A stretch of 64,000 nucleotides of DNA from Terrirubrum flagellatum. GTDB taxonomy: Bacteria > Pseudomonadota > Alphaproteobacteria > Rhizobiales > Beijerinckiaceae. Shown here piece after piece: positions 24,324 through 33,502 of the stretch. The first letter of the stretch is position 1, and every line of letters begins with the position of its first letter. The notes under the pieces are model-generated. The model ran no database searches and had not been told where the DNA came from. It saw only the letters and a program-made list of their open reading frames with translations. Location of the stretch: contig NZ_CP091851.1 in NCBI RefSeq assembly GCF_022059845.1, positions 5,135,501-5,199,500 on the forward strand, given 5' to 3'. Position numbers and translations under genes: made by a program.

Positions 24324-25565
24324 ATGAGCACAGCCACCATCTCCGCTGCGCCGTCCTGGCGCACGCCTCTCATCATCGCGCTCGCCGGCGCGGCCATCAG
24401 CTTCATCGGCTTTGGCCCGCGTTCGGTTTTCGGATTCTTCCTCCAGCCCATCTCCAACGAATTCGGCTGGAGCCGCAGCGTTTTCGCGCTGACCTTCGCG
24501 CTTCAGCAGCTTTTCTGGGGCATCGGCCAGCCTTTCGCCGGCGCCATCGCCGATCGCTTCGGCACGACGCGCGTGCTGATCGGCGGCGCGGTTCTCTATA
24601 TGGCAGGCCTCGCGCTGATGACCGTGTCGAGCGACCCGATCCTCATGCACATCACCGGCGGCGTGCTGATCGGCTTTGCGCTCGCCGGCTGTTCGTTCAA
24701 CGTGGTGCTCGGCGCCTTCGCGAAATTGCTGCCGCCGGAGAAGCGTGGGCTCGGCCTTGGCCTTGGCACCGCCGCTGGCTCGTTCGGCCAGTTCGTCTGC
24801 TCGCCTTTCGCGCCAATGCTGGTCAACGCCATCGGCTGGAAGCCGACGCTCTATGTGCTGGCGCTGACGACGATCCTGATCATTCCGCTGGCCTTCGCCC
24901 TGTGGACGGCGCCCGCGCCTCCCGGCGCGCGCGTCGCGGCGGCTGACGGGCCGCAATCGCTTGGCGGCGCGCTCTCCGAAGCCTTCGCGCAGCCTTCCTA
25001 TGTGATGCTGGTGCTGGGCTTCTTCACCTGCGGCTTCCAGCTCGCCTTCATCACGGGGCATCTGCCGCAATTCCTCGTCGATCGCGGGCTTGATCCCTGG
25101 GTCGGCGGCGTCGCGCTCGGCGCCATCGGCCTGACCAACATCATGGGCTCGCTCGCCTCGGGCTGGCTGATGACGCGCTGTCCCCGGCGCTACATGCTCG
25201 CCATCATCTATGCGCTGCGATCGGTCGCCATCATCGGCTTCATGCTGACGCCGGTGACGACGACGAGCGCGATCGTGTTCGGCCTGTCGATGGGTCTGCT
25301 CTGGCTGTCGACGGTGCCGCCGACATCGGGTCTCGTCGCGCTGATGTTCGGCGTGCGCTACATGACGATGCTCTACGGCTTCGCCTTCTTCTCGCATCAG
25401 GTGGGCGGCTTCTTCGGCGCCTGGCTTGGCGGCGTGCTCTATGAGCAGTTTAGGAGCTACGACATCGTCTGGTGGCTGTCGGTCGCGCTCGGCTTTGCCT
25501 CGGCTGCGATCAATCTGCCGATCCGCGAGAAGGCGGTGGAGCGCGCCGCGCCGGCGGCCGCGTGA
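24324..25565 (+). CDS. MFS transporter
   Basis: 413 residues with about 12 hydrophobic segments. Major facilitator hallmarks are the GFFLQPISNEFGWSRSVFAL opening typical of monocarboxylate/oxalate-formate-type carriers, the loop 2-3 motif GAIADRFGTTRVLIGG, and MGSLASGWLMTR. It probably moves a small organic acid, but substrate is not determinable. The gene is monocistronic and converges with the SRPBCC operon across a family A palindrome. Confidence 0.88.
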   Translation: MSTATISAAPSWRTPLIIALAGAAISFIGFGPRSVFGFFLQPISNEFGWSRSVFALTFALQQLFWGIGQPFAGAIADRFGTTRVLIGGAVLYMAGLALMTVSSDPILMHITGGVLIGFALAGCSFNVVLGAFAKLLPPEKRGLGLGLGTAAGSFGQFVCSPFAPMLVNAIGWKPTLYVLALTTILIIPLAFALWTAPAPPGARVAAADGPQSLGGALSEAFAQPSYVMLVLGFFTCGFQLAFITGHLPQFLVDRGLDPWVGGVALGAIGLTNIMGSLASGWLMTRCPRRYMLAIIYALRSVAIIGFMLTPVTTTSAIVFGLSMGLLWLSTVPPTSGLVALMFGVRYMTMLYGFAFFSHQVGGFFGAWLGGVLYEQFRSYDIVWWLSVALGFASAAINLPIREKAVERAAPAAA

Positions 25566-25601
25566 CGAAGGCGGCTTGATTATATGTCTCAGAACAGGGC
25601 C

Positions 25602-25630
25602 GTCATGGCCGGACTTGTTCCGGCCATGAC
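25602..25630. repeat. Palindromic repeat, family A, single arm
   Basis: GTCATGGCCGGACTTGTTCC, continuing CGGCCATGAC, is a single dyadic arm of the family. It lies between two convergent genes, where it can act as a bidirectional terminator hairpin. Confidence 0.75.
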
Positions 25631-25641
25631 GTGAACTGAAT

Positions 25642-26118
25642 TCAAGCGGCGGGCGGCGCGACAAACTCGTCGAAGCGATCGAACGCGCTCGACCAGCCGC
25701 CGCGATGGCCCTCGCGCTCCTCGACCGACTGGAACGGCGTCTGCCGAAAGATCATGCGCGTGCCGTCGCCATTTTCCTTGAAAGTGATGTCGACGAGCGT
25801 CTCCAGTCCGCGCTCGCCTTCCTCCTCCCAGCGGAAGGTGAAAGCGAGTCTTTCCGGCGGCGTGATTTCCTTGAACACGCCGCCATGCCAGAGATTGCGC
25901 CCGTCCGCGACGGAGCGCAGGCAACCGCGCCAGACGCCGCCGACGCGCACATCCATCGTCATCTCGCGCGCGGGATAATCGCGCGGTCCCCACCAACGCG
26001 CGACCTCAACCGGATCGGTCCAGGCGCGGAACACGACGTCGCGCGGCGCGGCGAAATTGCGGAAGATGAGGAGTTCGCCGCCAGCGTCTTTCGCGTGCGG
26101 CTCCCTGAAGAAGCTCAT
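25642..26118 (-). CDS. SRPBCC/AHSA1-family protein
   Basis: 158 residues. The N-terminal FRNFAAPRDVVFRAWTDPVEVARWWGP block and the RLAFTFRWEEEGERGLETLVDITF core are typical of the AHSA1-like START-superfamily proteins (COG3832). These bind hydrophobic ligands in a deep pocket; function is rarely known. It is the last gene of a five-gene minus-strand operon led by an ArsR repressor, 37 bases after the preceding SRPBCC gene. Confidence 0.85.
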   Translation of the reverse strand: MSFFREPHAKDAGGELLIFRNFAAPRDVVFRAWTDPVEVARWWGPRDYPAREMTMDVRVGGVWRGCLRSVADGRNLWHGGVFKEITPPERLAFTFRWEEEGERGLETLVDITFKENGDGTRMIFRQTPFQSVEEREGHRGGWSSAFDRFDEFVAPPAA

Positions 26119-26155
26119 GCGCCTGCTCCACGCAGAGAAACGAAAATGCGCGCTT

Positions 26156-26680
26156 TCATTTCTCCGCGGCCTGCCTGAGATTTGTCAGGCCGGCGACGAA
26201 ATCCTTGCCGACCATCTCGTCCATATTCATGAACACGCCCATCAGCTTCATCATGTAGGGCTTCGCGCCCGTCATCGCCCAGGAGACGCGCGTCGAAGCT
26301 CCCTGCGGCTGCAGCGTGAATTCGGCGGTGTTGTGCGCTTCGAACGGCTTGAGGAAATCAAGCTTGATGGTGATCTTCTGCGGCGCCGGCGCATCGAGGA
26401 TCTCCATGCGGCCCGAGCCGACATTCTTGTTTCCTTCCCACGCGTAGATCGCGCCCTTGCCATTCGGCGCGCCGGAATAGGTGCGTTTCAGCGCGGGGTC
26501 CCGGTTCTCCCATGGCGACCATTGCCGCCACTGATGGAAATCGGCGATCAGCGGGAAGATCGCTTCCGGCGGCGCTTCGATCGTCGCTGCGCGCTCGATG
26601 CGGAAATCGTTGGGGCGCGTCGCCGCATAAATGAGAAGCGCGGCGATGACGGCGACGATGATGAGAAGAACGGTGGTCAC
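26156..26680 (-). CDS. SRPBCC-family protein with N-terminal membrane anchor
   Basis: 174 residues. A single N-terminal hydrophobic helix (TTVLLIIVAVIAALLIYAAT) precedes a polyketide-cyclase-like SRPBCC domain: FRIERAATIEAPPEAIFPLI, HQWRQWSPWENRDP, and TRVSWAMTGAKPYMMKLMG. Other proteobacterial homologues have the same anchor-plus-domain form. Fourth gene of the ArsR-led operon; it suggests ligand binding at the membrane surface. Confidence 0.82.
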   Translation of the reverse strand: MTTVLLIIVAVIAALLIYAATRPNDFRIERAATIEAPPEAIFPLIADFHQWRQWSPWENRDPALKRTYSGAPNGKGAIYAWEGNKNVGSGRMEILDAPAPQKITIKLDFLKPFEAHNTAEFTLQPQGASTRVSWAMTGAKPYMMKLMGVFMNMDEMVGKDFVAGLTNLRQAAEK

Positions 26681-26724
26681 GGTTCGATTTCCCCGGAGTT
26701 ATGTCTGCGATTGCGTGACCGACT

Positions 26725-27147
26725 CTAGCCCTGCAACGGCATCAGCGCACGCAGGCGCGGATCGCGCAAATAGAGGCCGCCCCAGGCGAGAAGCCCGAGA
26801 TAAAGTCCAAACAGAAAATGCGTGAAGACCGGGCTGCCGACGCGCAGATGCGTCGCCATCGCGCCGCCGAGAAGTCCGGTCAGCAGGATCGCGCCGAGAA
26901 CCGAGGTGCGCGGCCATGCGTAGAGCAGCGCGATGGCGAGCGTCAGCACGCCGAGGCCGCGGATCAGCGTGACGCTCGAACCATAGCCGAGCTGCTCCAT
27001 GATTTCGGGCGCGGCTGCGATCGGGATGAGTTTGAGAACGCTGTCGAACAGCAGAAAGGCGATGACGAGCCCGCTCATCACGCGCCCGGTCCAGAGCGCG
27101 GCGTTCGAGGCGGTCGCGTCAGGCGCGTGATCGATCGCAAGCGACAT
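26725..27147 (-). CDS. DoxX-family membrane protein
   Basis: 140 residues with four hydrophobic helices. It has the DoxX-like pattern in SGLVIAFLLFDSVLKLIPIA, IRGLGVLTLAIALLYAWPRT and GAILLTGLLGGAMATHLRVG. Members are poorly characterised; some associate with redox or oxidative stress systems. Third gene of the ArsR-VOC-DoxX-SRPBCC-SRPBCC operon. A second, unrelated DoxX gene is at 61500. Confidence 0.82.
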   Translation of the reverse strand: MSLAIDHAPDATASNAALWTGRVMSGLVIAFLLFDSVLKLIPIAAAPEIMEQLGYGSSVTLIRGLGVLTLAIALLYAWPRTSVLGAILLTGLLGGAMATHLRVGSPVFTHFLFGLYLGLLAWGGLYLRDPRLRALMPLQG

Positions 27148-27230
27148 GATGTTCCTCCTGATTATTCCCGATATGCGAAGAGAGGATGTCGCCGCGGCGC
27201 AGGGTAAGCGCCGCGGCGCCTTGCTCAGCC

Positions 27231-27638
27231 CTACTTGGCCTCACAGTTGACCATCCACGGAATGCCGAAGCGATCTGTGCACATGCCGAAACGCTCGGCC
27301 CAGAAGGTCTTCTGGATCGGCATGGAGGTCTCTCCGCCTTCAGCGAGCGCGGCGAAAACGCGATCCGCCTCGTTGGGATCTGGGATCTGCAGCGAAACCA
27401 TGATGCCCTGTGGTTTCTTGAACATGTGCAGCGGCGCGTCCGACGCCATCAGCAAGGTGTCGCCGATCGTCATGCGCGTATGCATGATTCTCTCGCGCGA
27501 CTCCGGCGAAACCGGCTGCTCCGGCGGCGCGTCCTTGTAACGCATCATCATCTCGATTTTGCCGCCAAATGTCTTCTCGTAGAATTTGAAAGCTTCCTCG
27601 CAGTTTCCGTCGAAAGCGAGATAGGCGTTGACCTGCAT
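27231..27638 (-). CDS. VOC-family (PhnB/glyoxalase-like) protein
   Basis: 135 residues. NAYLAFDGNCEEAFKFYEKT opens a PhnB-like vicinal-oxygen-chelate fold, and the second half has VSLQIPDPNEADRVFAALAE and QKTFWAERFGMCTDRFGIPW. Such proteins are often co-transcribed with SRPBCC proteins and ArsR repressors in soil bacteria. No enzymatic activity is assigned. Second gene of the operon, 109 bases after arsR-type gene 27748-28095. Confidence 0.85.
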   Translation of the reverse strand: MQVNAYLAFDGNCEEAFKFYEKTFGGKIEMMMRYKDAPPEQPVSPESRERIMHTRMTIGDTLLMASDAPLHMFKKPQGIMVSLQIPDPNEADRVFAALAEGGETSMPIQKTFWAERFGMCTDRFGIPWMVNCEAK

Positions 27639-27747
27639 GACATTCTCCCAGGGCTCATCGTGAATTGGACGCGACGAAACAGGCGACGCGAAGCCGCCTT
27701 CCGTCGAACGGCGATCAGTTTTGATTTTCAGGAAGGCGAAAGCGAGA

Positions 27748-28095
27748 TCATGTCTCGTCGCCCTTTTTCTCCTGCGCCTTCAGTTCGGTGAGATAATCCT
27801 CGAGCCGATCGAAGCTCTGCTCCCAGAAGCGGCGATAACGTTCGAGCCAGCTATCGACCTCGCGCAGCGGACCGGCCTCCAGCTTGCACGGGCGCCATTG
27901 CGCCTCGCGTCCGCGGGCGATCAGGCCGGCGCGCTCCAGCACCTTGAGATGCTTGGAAACGGCCGGCAGGCTCATATCGAAGGGCGCGGCGAGCTCCGTC
28001 ACCGAGGTCTCGCCGAGCGACAACCGCGCCAGAATCGCGCGACGCGTCGGGTCGGCGAGGGCGGACAGCGTCATGCTCAGGCGGTCAGTCGACAT
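27748..28095 (-). CDS. ArsR/SmtB-family repressor
   Basis: 115 residues. A winged helix-turn-helix is visible as ALADPTRRAILARLSLGETS, then VTELAAPFDMSLPAVSKHLKVLERAGLI. The metal-binding cysteine motif of true arsenic sensors is absent, which fits the ArsR subgroup that controls SRPBCC operons. It heads the five-gene operon. A perfect palindrome over its predicted transcription start indicates autorepression. Confidence 0.92.
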   Translation of the reverse strand: MSTDRLSMTLSALADPTRRAILARLSLGETSVTELAAPFDMSLPAVSKHLKVLERAGLIARGREAQWRPCKLEAGPLREVDSWLERYRRFWEQSFDRLEDYLTELKAQEKKGDET

Positions 28096-28109
28096 TGAGG
28101 GAACCAGCG

Positions 28110-28157
28110 AGTTAATTAACTTGTAGGTTTAATATCGCTGACCGGAAGGCGCGTCAA
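28110..28157 (-). promoter_or_regulatory. Promoter and operator of the ArsR-SRPBCC operon
   Basis: On the minus strand TTGACG (28157-28152), a 17-base spacer and TATTAA (28134-28129) form a good sigma-70 promoter. The perfect 12-base palindrome AGTTAATTAACT (28110-28121) starts seven bases downstream of the -10 box, where transcription begins, and 15 bases before the repressor's ATG. Confidence 0.78.
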
Positions 28158-28237
28158 GGGCGTGGCGCCCGCCGGGCCCATTAGCACGCGTAGACGCCCC
28201 TCGATCCGAAAGCGCGCCGGCGATAAAGGCGGGAGCG

Positions 28238-29173
28238 ATGTCGCCGCCCAATCCGCCTGATGCGAAGCTTGCCGCCGGCATCGCCGAGAGCGTGATCGGG
28301 CGCGCGCCAATCGCCGTCCGGCGCTTCATGACAGGCGCGCGGCATTACGTGTTCGAGGTCGAATTCGCCGATCACGCGCCCGTTGTTGCGCGGCTTGGCG
28401 TCCCCTCAGCGCGCGCCGAGATGGAGGGCGCGCTCTATCTCTCCGGCCTGCTGCGGCCGCTTGGCGTCCCGCTGCCGCGGATATTGGCGGAGGATGTCAG
28501 AGCTGAATATCCGTGGCTGCTGCTGGAGCGGCTGCCGGGAACAGATCTTGGCGCCGTCATTTCGGGCCTGTCGCAGGCGCAATGCGAAGCGATCGCGGGC
28601 AGGGTCGCGCAGACCCAGGCGATTGCTGCGAAGACTGCTTCGACAGGGCGCTTCGGCTACGCGGTCAGACCGGAGCAGGCGCCGCATGCGACATGGTTTG
28701 ATGCGCTCGCCGCGCATCTCGCGCGCTCGCGACGGCGCATCGTATCCGCCGGTCTTTTCGACGTCGCGCTTATTGATGTCGCGCAGGCCGAGATGTCGGC
28801 TCTCCGCAGCGATATCGATCATGTCGCGCCGACGCCTTTTCTGCACGACACGACGACCAAGAACGTGATCGTCACGCCTGAAGGCGAATTCTCCGGCGTC
28901 GTCGATGTCGATGATCTCTGCTTCGGCGATCCGCGCTATCCCGCGGCTCTCACATGGGCTGTATTGAAGGCATATGGCGGGCCGCTCGATTATGTCAGCG
29001 CTTGGCTGCAGCGCGCTGAGCTGCCAGACGATCGTCTCTTCAGGCTCTATGTCAGTCTCTTCCTGCTCGATCTGATGGGCGAGCACGGCCACGTCTTCAA
29101 CGGGAATATCCGACCTTCGACGCCGGAGGCGCGGGCGGCTTTGCGTCAGGCTTTTGAAGAGAGCATCGGCTGA
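28238..29173 (+). CDS. Aminoglycoside-phosphotransferase-like kinase
   Basis: 311 residues of the APH/choline-kinase fold. The catalytic loop is FLHDTTTKNVIV (aspartate and, five residues on, asparagine) near 200-210, and the metal site is VVDVDDLCFGDPRYPAALTW near 225-244. N-terminal lobe strands are YVFEVEFADHAPVVARLG. Substrate is unknown; such proteins phosphorylate antibiotics, sugars or small metabolites. It is divergent from the ArsR operon. No resistance cassette is nearby. Confidence 0.8.
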   Translation: MSPPNPPDAKLAAGIAESVIGRAPIAVRRFMTGARHYVFEVEFADHAPVVARLGVPSARAEMEGALYLSGLLRPLGVPLPRILAEDVRAEYPWLLLERLPGTDLGAVISGLSQAQCEAIAGRVAQTQAIAAKTASTGRFGYAVRPEQAPHATWFDALAAHLARSRRRIVSAGLFDVALIDVAQAEMSALRSDIDHVAPTPFLHDTTTKNVIVTPEGEFSGVVDVDDLCFGDPRYPAALTWAVLKAYGGPLDYVSAWLQRAELPDDRLFRLYVSLFLLDLMGEHGHVFNGNIRPSTPEARAALRQAFEESIG

Positions 29174-29352
29174 TCTCAAAACAGGCGTCGCCGATCGCTC
29201 ATATGCGGAATCAGTATGTCTGGTTGCATTTTTAGCAAACAATTGAAGCAACAGCCCTGAGCATGTGGATTTTTCCGCGGTTGACGAATCGTGAGGTCTT
29301 GCTTTGTCCGCGCTTCAAAGGACAGTAGCGTCAACTGGTGAGAGAGCTTGTG

Positions 29353-30339
29353 ATGTCAAGTTTTGCTGCGGTCGTTATAGAAAAAGCCGACAAGGGTTCT
29401 TCAGCTTCCTTGAAGACGTTCGATGAAGCCGATCTCATGGATGGCGACGTCACCGTGCGCGTCAGCCATTCCACGGTGAACTACAAGGATGGGCTTGCGT
29501 TGACAGGCCGCTCGCCTGTGGTGCGCCGCTTTCCCATGATTCCCGGCATTGATTTCGCGGGCGTTGTCGAAAGCTCCTCGCATCCTGACTGGAAGCCCGG
29601 CGACGCCGTCGTGCTCAATGGCTGGGGCGTCGGCGAAACCCATCTCGGCGCCTATGCCGAAAAAGCGCGCGTGAAGGGCGACTGGCTCGTGCCGCTGCCG
29701 AAGGAATTGTCGCCGGCGCAAGCGATGGCGATCGGCACGGCCGGCTACACCGCGATGCTCTGCACGCTGGCGCTCGAACGTCATGGCGTGAAGCCCGCGG
29801 ATGGTCCCGTGCTTGTCACTGGCGCCGCAGGCGGAGTCGGTTCAACCGCTATCGCCATACTCGCAAAGCTCGGCTGGCATGTGATCGCATCGACAGGACG
29901 CGCGCAGGAAGCGGATTATCTGAAAGCTCTCGGCGCGTCTGAGATTATCGATCGCGCGGAATTGTCCGGGCCTGCGCGTCCTCTCGGCAAGGAGCGCTGG
30001 GCCGCCTGCGTTGATTCTGTCGGCTCGCACACGCTGGCGAATGCGCTGGCGATGACGAAATCGGAAGGCGCCGTCGCCGCCTGCGGTCTCGCGCAGGGCA
30101 TGGATCTTCCATCGTCGGTCGCGCCCTTCATCCTGCGCGGCGTCGCGCTGCTTGGGGTGAATTCGGTGACGGCGCCGAAGGAGCGTCGTCTCGAAGCCTG
30201 GCGTCGTCTCGTCAGCGATCTCGATCTCAAGAAACTCGCAACGATGACGAAAACGATCGCGCTGAAGGATGTGATCGCGGCGGGCGCCGATATTCTCGAC
30301 GGTAAAATCCGCGGACGGCTGGTGGTCGAAATCAACTGA
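29353..30339 (+). CDS. Acryloyl-CoA reductase-like zinc-free MDR oxidoreductase
   Basis: 328 residues of the YhdH/AcuI group of NADPH-dependent quinone-oxidoreductase-like enzymes. Features are [36 protein letters not shown] and the nucleotide-binding [18 protein letters not shown] near 160-177. AcuI members reduce acryloyl-CoA and detoxify acrylate, which is plausible here but unproven. GAGAG precedes the ATG at 29353; an in-frame GTG at 29338 is less likely. The following MFS gene begins nine bases later, so they are probably co-transcribed. Confidence 0.85.
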   Translation: MSSFAAVVIEKADKGSSASLKTFDEADLMDGDVTVRVSHSTVNYKDGLALTGRSPVVRRFPMIPGIDFAGVVESSSHPDWKPGDAVVLNGWGVGETHLGAYAEKARVKGDWLVPLPKELSPAQAMAIGTAGYTAMLCTLALERHGVKPADGPVLVTGAAGGVGSTAIAILAKLGWHVIASTGRAQEADYLKALGASEIIDRAELSGPARPLGKERWAACVDSVGSHTLANALAMTKSEGAVAACGLAQGMDLPSSVAPFILRGVALLGVNSVTAPKERRLEAWRRLVSDLDLKKLATMTKTIALKDVIAAGADILDGKIRGRLVVEIN

Positions 30340-30348
30340 GCCGCGCCG

Positions 30349-31533
30349 ATGTCGCAGGGCGGGACCACAGCGGCGCTCTGGAGCCTCGCCGCGGGCAATC
30401 TCGCCGTCGGCACCGGGTCGCTCGTTCTCGCCGGCATGCTGCCTGGCATGGCGCTCGATCTCGAGCGCACGGAGGCTGCGACAGGCCAGGCGCTTACCGC
30501 CTATGCGATCGCGGTGGCGTTCGGAGGGCCGCTGCTTGCTGGCCCGACCAGCCGTCTCGATCGCCGCTTCCTGCTGTTTGCGGCGCTGCTGCTGCTCGCG
30601 GTCGCCAACGCGGTTGCGGCCTTCGCGCCCGATCTCGAATGGCTCATCGGCGCGCGCGTTCTCGCCGGCCTCTGCGCGTCGGTGACGACGCCGGTCGCGG
30701 CGGCGACCGCGGCGATGATCGTACCGGCTGACAAGCGCGGTCAGGCGATGGGCTTCGTCTTCGCCGGCTTCACCGCAGCGGCGGTGATCGGCATTCCGCT
30801 GGGCGCGCTGGCGGCGGGATCATTCGGCTGGCGCGCGACGCTGGAAGGCGTGAGCGCGCTGGCGCTCATAGCGGCGATCGCCGTGCTCGCATGGGCGCCG
30901 CGCGGCTTGCGCGGCGCGCCGATCGATGGCGTGGCCTGGAAGGAGCTCATGCGCTCGCCGCGCCTCTTCGCGATCATTCTGGTGACGGCGCTGCAGGCGC
31001 TCGGCCAGTTCATGCTCTTCACCTATATCGCGCCGGCGCTCGCCGATCAGATCGGCGCCGATGCGCGCATGGTGAGCCTGATGTTCTTCGTCTGCGGCGC
31101 AGCCGGCCTTGTCGGCACGCTCGCCGCCAGCCGTTTCATCGACAGGTTCGGACCGCCTGTGATGGTGCAGCTCATGATCTTCCTCGCCCAGGCGGCGTTC
31201 CTGCTCTGGCCTGCGGGGCAGAATTCCTTCGCCGTCACTGCGGCGCTGATCGGGCTGTGGGGCGTCGCCTCCTTCACCATCAACGGGGCGACGCAGGCCT
31301 GGCTGATGTTCGAGGCGCCGCATCTCGCCAAGGCGACGCTGCCGCTCAACACCTCGGCGATCTATGTCGGGCAGGCCTTTGGCGCGGCGCTCGGCGGCCT
31401 CGCGCTGGCGAAGCTCGGCTCGTACTGGCTGGCGCCGATCGGCGGCGTCATCCTCGCCGTCGCCCTGTCGCTTTCGATCCTTGTTGCAGCGCACGCGCCG
31501 CGCCGCGCCGAACGCAGGCGGGAGCGCGCGTAA
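30349..31533 (+). CDS. MFS transporter
   Basis: 394 residues and about 12 membrane helices. Features include GMLPGMALDLERTEAATGQA, ADKRGQAMGFVFAGFTAAAV and the mid-loop arginine motif AASRFIDRFGPPVMV. It looks like a DHA1-type drug or sugar exporter (AraJ-like). It starts nine bases after the reductase stop, suggesting a functional link that I cannot specify. Confidence 0.86.
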   Translation: MSQGGTTAALWSLAAGNLAVGTGSLVLAGMLPGMALDLERTEAATGQALTAYAIAVAFGGPLLAGPTSRLDRRFLLFAALLLLAVANAVAAFAPDLEWLIGARVLAGLCASVTTPVAAATAAMIVPADKRGQAMGFVFAGFTAAAVIGIPLGALAAGSFGWRATLEGVSALALIAAIAVLAWAPRGLRGAPIDGVAWKELMRSPRLFAIILVTALQALGQFMLFTYIAPALADQIGADARMVSLMFFVCGAAGLVGTLAASRFIDRFGPPVMVQLMIFLAQAAFLLWPAGQNSFAVTAALIGLWGVASFTINGATQAWLMFEAPHLAKATLPLNTSAIYVGQAFGAALGGLALAKLGSYWLAPIGGVILAVALSLSILVAAHAPRRAERRRERA

Positions 31534-31684
31534 ATCTTAAGGCTCCGTTCATTTCGGCCGCGCCAAATAAGGAATCGGAAACCGGGCGGCGAATGCCTTG
31601 ATTTTTCCATTTCCGCGCCGAAGCCCGGCCCGAAAGCAAGGGAACAACGTTCACCTATCCAATCGGGGCTGACAGAAGGGGACC

Positions 31685-31861
31685 ATGAGCAAGGAAGCGA
31701 AAACTGCGCCGCAGCAGAGCGCCGAAATCCCGAAGGGATCGTTTGGAGCGATCCGGATTCGCGCGGTCGCCGCTGCGACGGCGGTGAAGCGGAAGCCGAA
31801 GGAGGCCGCGCCGAAGCGCGACCTGCCGCCGCTGCTGCGCAAAGACCAGTTCTACGACTGA
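31685..31861 (+). CDS. Small basic protein of unknown function
   Basis: 58 residues, starting MSKEAKTAPQQSAEIPKG and ending DLPPLLRKDQFYD. Lysine, arginine and alanine-rich, hydrophilic, no membrane segment. AAGGGGACC precedes the ATG. Codon use resembles the neighbours and the stop is 12 bases before the metallophosphoesterase GTG, so the two probably form an operon. I do not recognise a family; similar short proteins occur in Hyphomicrobiales. Confidence 0.55.
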   Translation: MSKEAKTAPQQSAEIPKGSFGAIRIRAVAAATAVKRKPKEAAPKRDLPPLLRKDQFYD

Positions 31862-31873
31862 CGATTTGTCAGC

Positions 31874-32797
31874 GTGACGCGTCTCGTCTCCCGCCGCGGC
31901 CTGATCGGCGCCGCGACAGGTCTGGCCGCGAGCGGCGCGGGCACGGGCGCGTATGCCGTCGTTGTCGAGCCGCGCATGCGGCTCGAGGTCGCGCGCTACG
32001 CGTTGACGCCGCCACGCTGGACGCCCGGCCTCAAGCTTCGCCTCGCCATCCTCGCCGATCTCCATGGCCGCGAGCCCAATATGGGCGTGCGGCGCATCGA
32101 ACAGGCGATGGAGACGGCGCAATCGCTCTCGCCCGATCTTATTCTGCTGCTCGGCGACTACGCCCAGCGCGTCGAGCCGCAGGGGGCGTTCCTCTCCTTC
32201 CGCCAGGTGATCACGCAGTTGAGCCGCCTCAAGGCGCCGCTCGGCGTGCATGGCATTCTCGGCAACCATGAATGGTGGGACGACCGCGCGGCCCAGCGCG
32301 CCGGCAAGGGGCCGACGGAGGCGCATCGCCTCTTCGCCGAGCTCGGGATGTCGCTGCTCGACAACCGCGCGATCCGTCTCACGAAAGACGGAAAGGCCTT
32401 CTGGCTCGCGGGCCTCGGCGACCAGCTCGCGATCAAGCTCGGCCACAAGGCTGGCTATGGCGGCGTCTATCGCGGCGCCGACGATCTCCCGGGAACGATG
32501 GCGCAGATCACAGACGATGCGCCCGTGGTGATGATGGCGCATGAGCCCGACATCTTCCCGCGTATGCCGGAGCGCGTGTCGCTCACGCTTTCAGGCCACA
32601 CCCATGGCGGGCAGGTCCGGCTGTTCGGCTGGTCGCCCGTGGTGCCGTCGGAATATGGCAATCGCTACGCCTACGGCCATGTGGTCGAGAATGACAGGCA
32701 CCTGATCGTGTCAGGCGGCCTCGGCACGGTGTCCGCCGGCCTCGCGCCGGTCAGGCTCGGCGTGCCGCCGGAGATCGTGCAGGTCGATCTGGGTTAG
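31874..32797 (+). CDS. Metallophosphoesterase (YkuE/YaeI-like)
   Basis: 307 residues from a GTG. The N-terminus TRLVSRRGLIGAATGLAASG contains an SRRGLIG twin-arginine-like signal. The calcineurin-type metal sites are ADLHG (D62, H64), LLGDY, GNHEWWDD, MAHEPD and SGHTHGGQ. Family members hydrolyse phosphodiesters or UDP-diacylglucosamine-like lipids at the membrane. The specific substrate is unknown. It follows the 58-residue gene and is followed by a family B repeat. Confidence 0.88.
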   Translation: MTRLVSRRGLIGAATGLAASGAGTGAYAVVVEPRMRLEVARYALTPPRWTPGLKLRLAILADLHGREPNMGVRRIEQAMETAQSLSPDLILLLGDYAQRVEPQGAFLSFRQVITQLSRLKAPLGVHGILGNHEWWDDRAAQRAGKGPTEAHRLFAELGMSLLDNRAIRLTKDGKAFWLAGLGDQLAIKLGHKAGYGGVYRGADDLPGTMAQITDDAPVVMMAHEPDIFPRMPERVSLTLSGHTHGGQVRLFGWSPVVPSEYGNRYAYGHVVENDRHLIVSGGLGTVSAGLAPVRLGVPPEIVQVDLG

Positions 32798-32835
32798 CCG
32801 CCTTTCTGGGGCAATCTTTTATACCGCCGCTTCGC

Positions 32836-33021
32836 GAGTCTTTCGCTGGGCCCCGGACTTCATTCCACTCGCTGACGCTCGTTTCATGAATCCGGGGACG
32901 ATGACAGCTTCAATGTTTCGGGGGTGAAGCTCTCTCCGTCGCCGGTTCCATGCAGTGAGGCGTCAGCCGAACGGAATGGCGTCCGGGGCCCAGCGAAAGA
33001 GTTCGCGCCGTAGGCGCGACT
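32836..33021. repeat. Palindromic repeat, family B
   Basis: The outer arms CTTTCGCTGGGCCCCGGA (32840-32857) and TCCGGGGCCCAGCGAAAG (32982-32999) are perfect 18-base reverse complements. Inner dyads are built on CCGGGGACGATGACAGCTT and GAAGCTCTCTCCGTCGCCGG. It lies between convergent genes. Confidence 0.82.
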
Positions 33022-33046
33022 GACTTCCAAAGCAAGAATTCCGAAG

Positions 33047-33502
33047 TCAGCCCGACAGCGCCGCTTTCACCAACCCGCTCGCCTTGCCGAAATCCATCTG
33101 GCCGGCATATTTCGCGCGCAGCGCGCCAACCACCTTGCCCATATCCTTCATCGACGCAGCGCCGGTTTCGGCGATGGCGGCCTTGATGGCGTCGGCGACT
33201 TCGGCGTCGCTCATCTGCTTCGGCAGGAAGGAGGAAATCGCCTCCATCTCCGCCTTCTCGGTGGCGGCGAGATCGGCGCGGCCGGCCTTCTCGTAAATCG
33301 CGAGCGACTCCTGGCGCTGCTTCATCATCTTCTGCAGCACGCCGAGAATGTCCTCTTCCGACGCCTCGGTCTTGCCGGCGCCGCGCACCTCGACATCCTT
33401 GTTCTTGAGCTCGGATTGCATCAGCCGCACCGCGCCGAGGCGAACCTTGTCGCCCGCCTTCATGGCTTCCTTGATCCCGTCTGAAATGCGCTGCCGCAGC
33501 AT
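33047..33502 (-). CDS. GatB/YqeY domain-containing protein
   Basis: 151 residues of the YqeY family, which shares the tail domain of the GatB subunit of tRNA amidotransferase: RQRISDGIKEAMKAGDKVRL, LGVLQKMMKQRQESLAIYEKAGR, EISSFLPKQMS-like ISSFLPKQMSDAEVADAI, and MGKVVGALRAKYAGQMDFGKAS. A tRNA-related role is usually presumed. In many Hyphomicrobiales this gene lies back to back with carA; here 8.5 kb of accessory DNA separates them. Confidence 0.92.
   Translation of the reverse strand: MLRQRISDGIKEAMKAGDKVRLGAVRLMQSELKNKDVEVRGAGKTEASEEDILGVLQKMMKQRQESLAIYEKAGRADLAATEKAEMEAISSFLPKQMSDAEVADAIKAAIAETGAASMKDMGKVVGALRAKYAGQMDFGKASGLVKAALSG

Noticed and set aside
24123-25664. 513-codon open frame antisense to the MFS gene
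   Set aside because: No domain, extreme charged composition, and it covers the terminator hairpin and a palindromic repeat.
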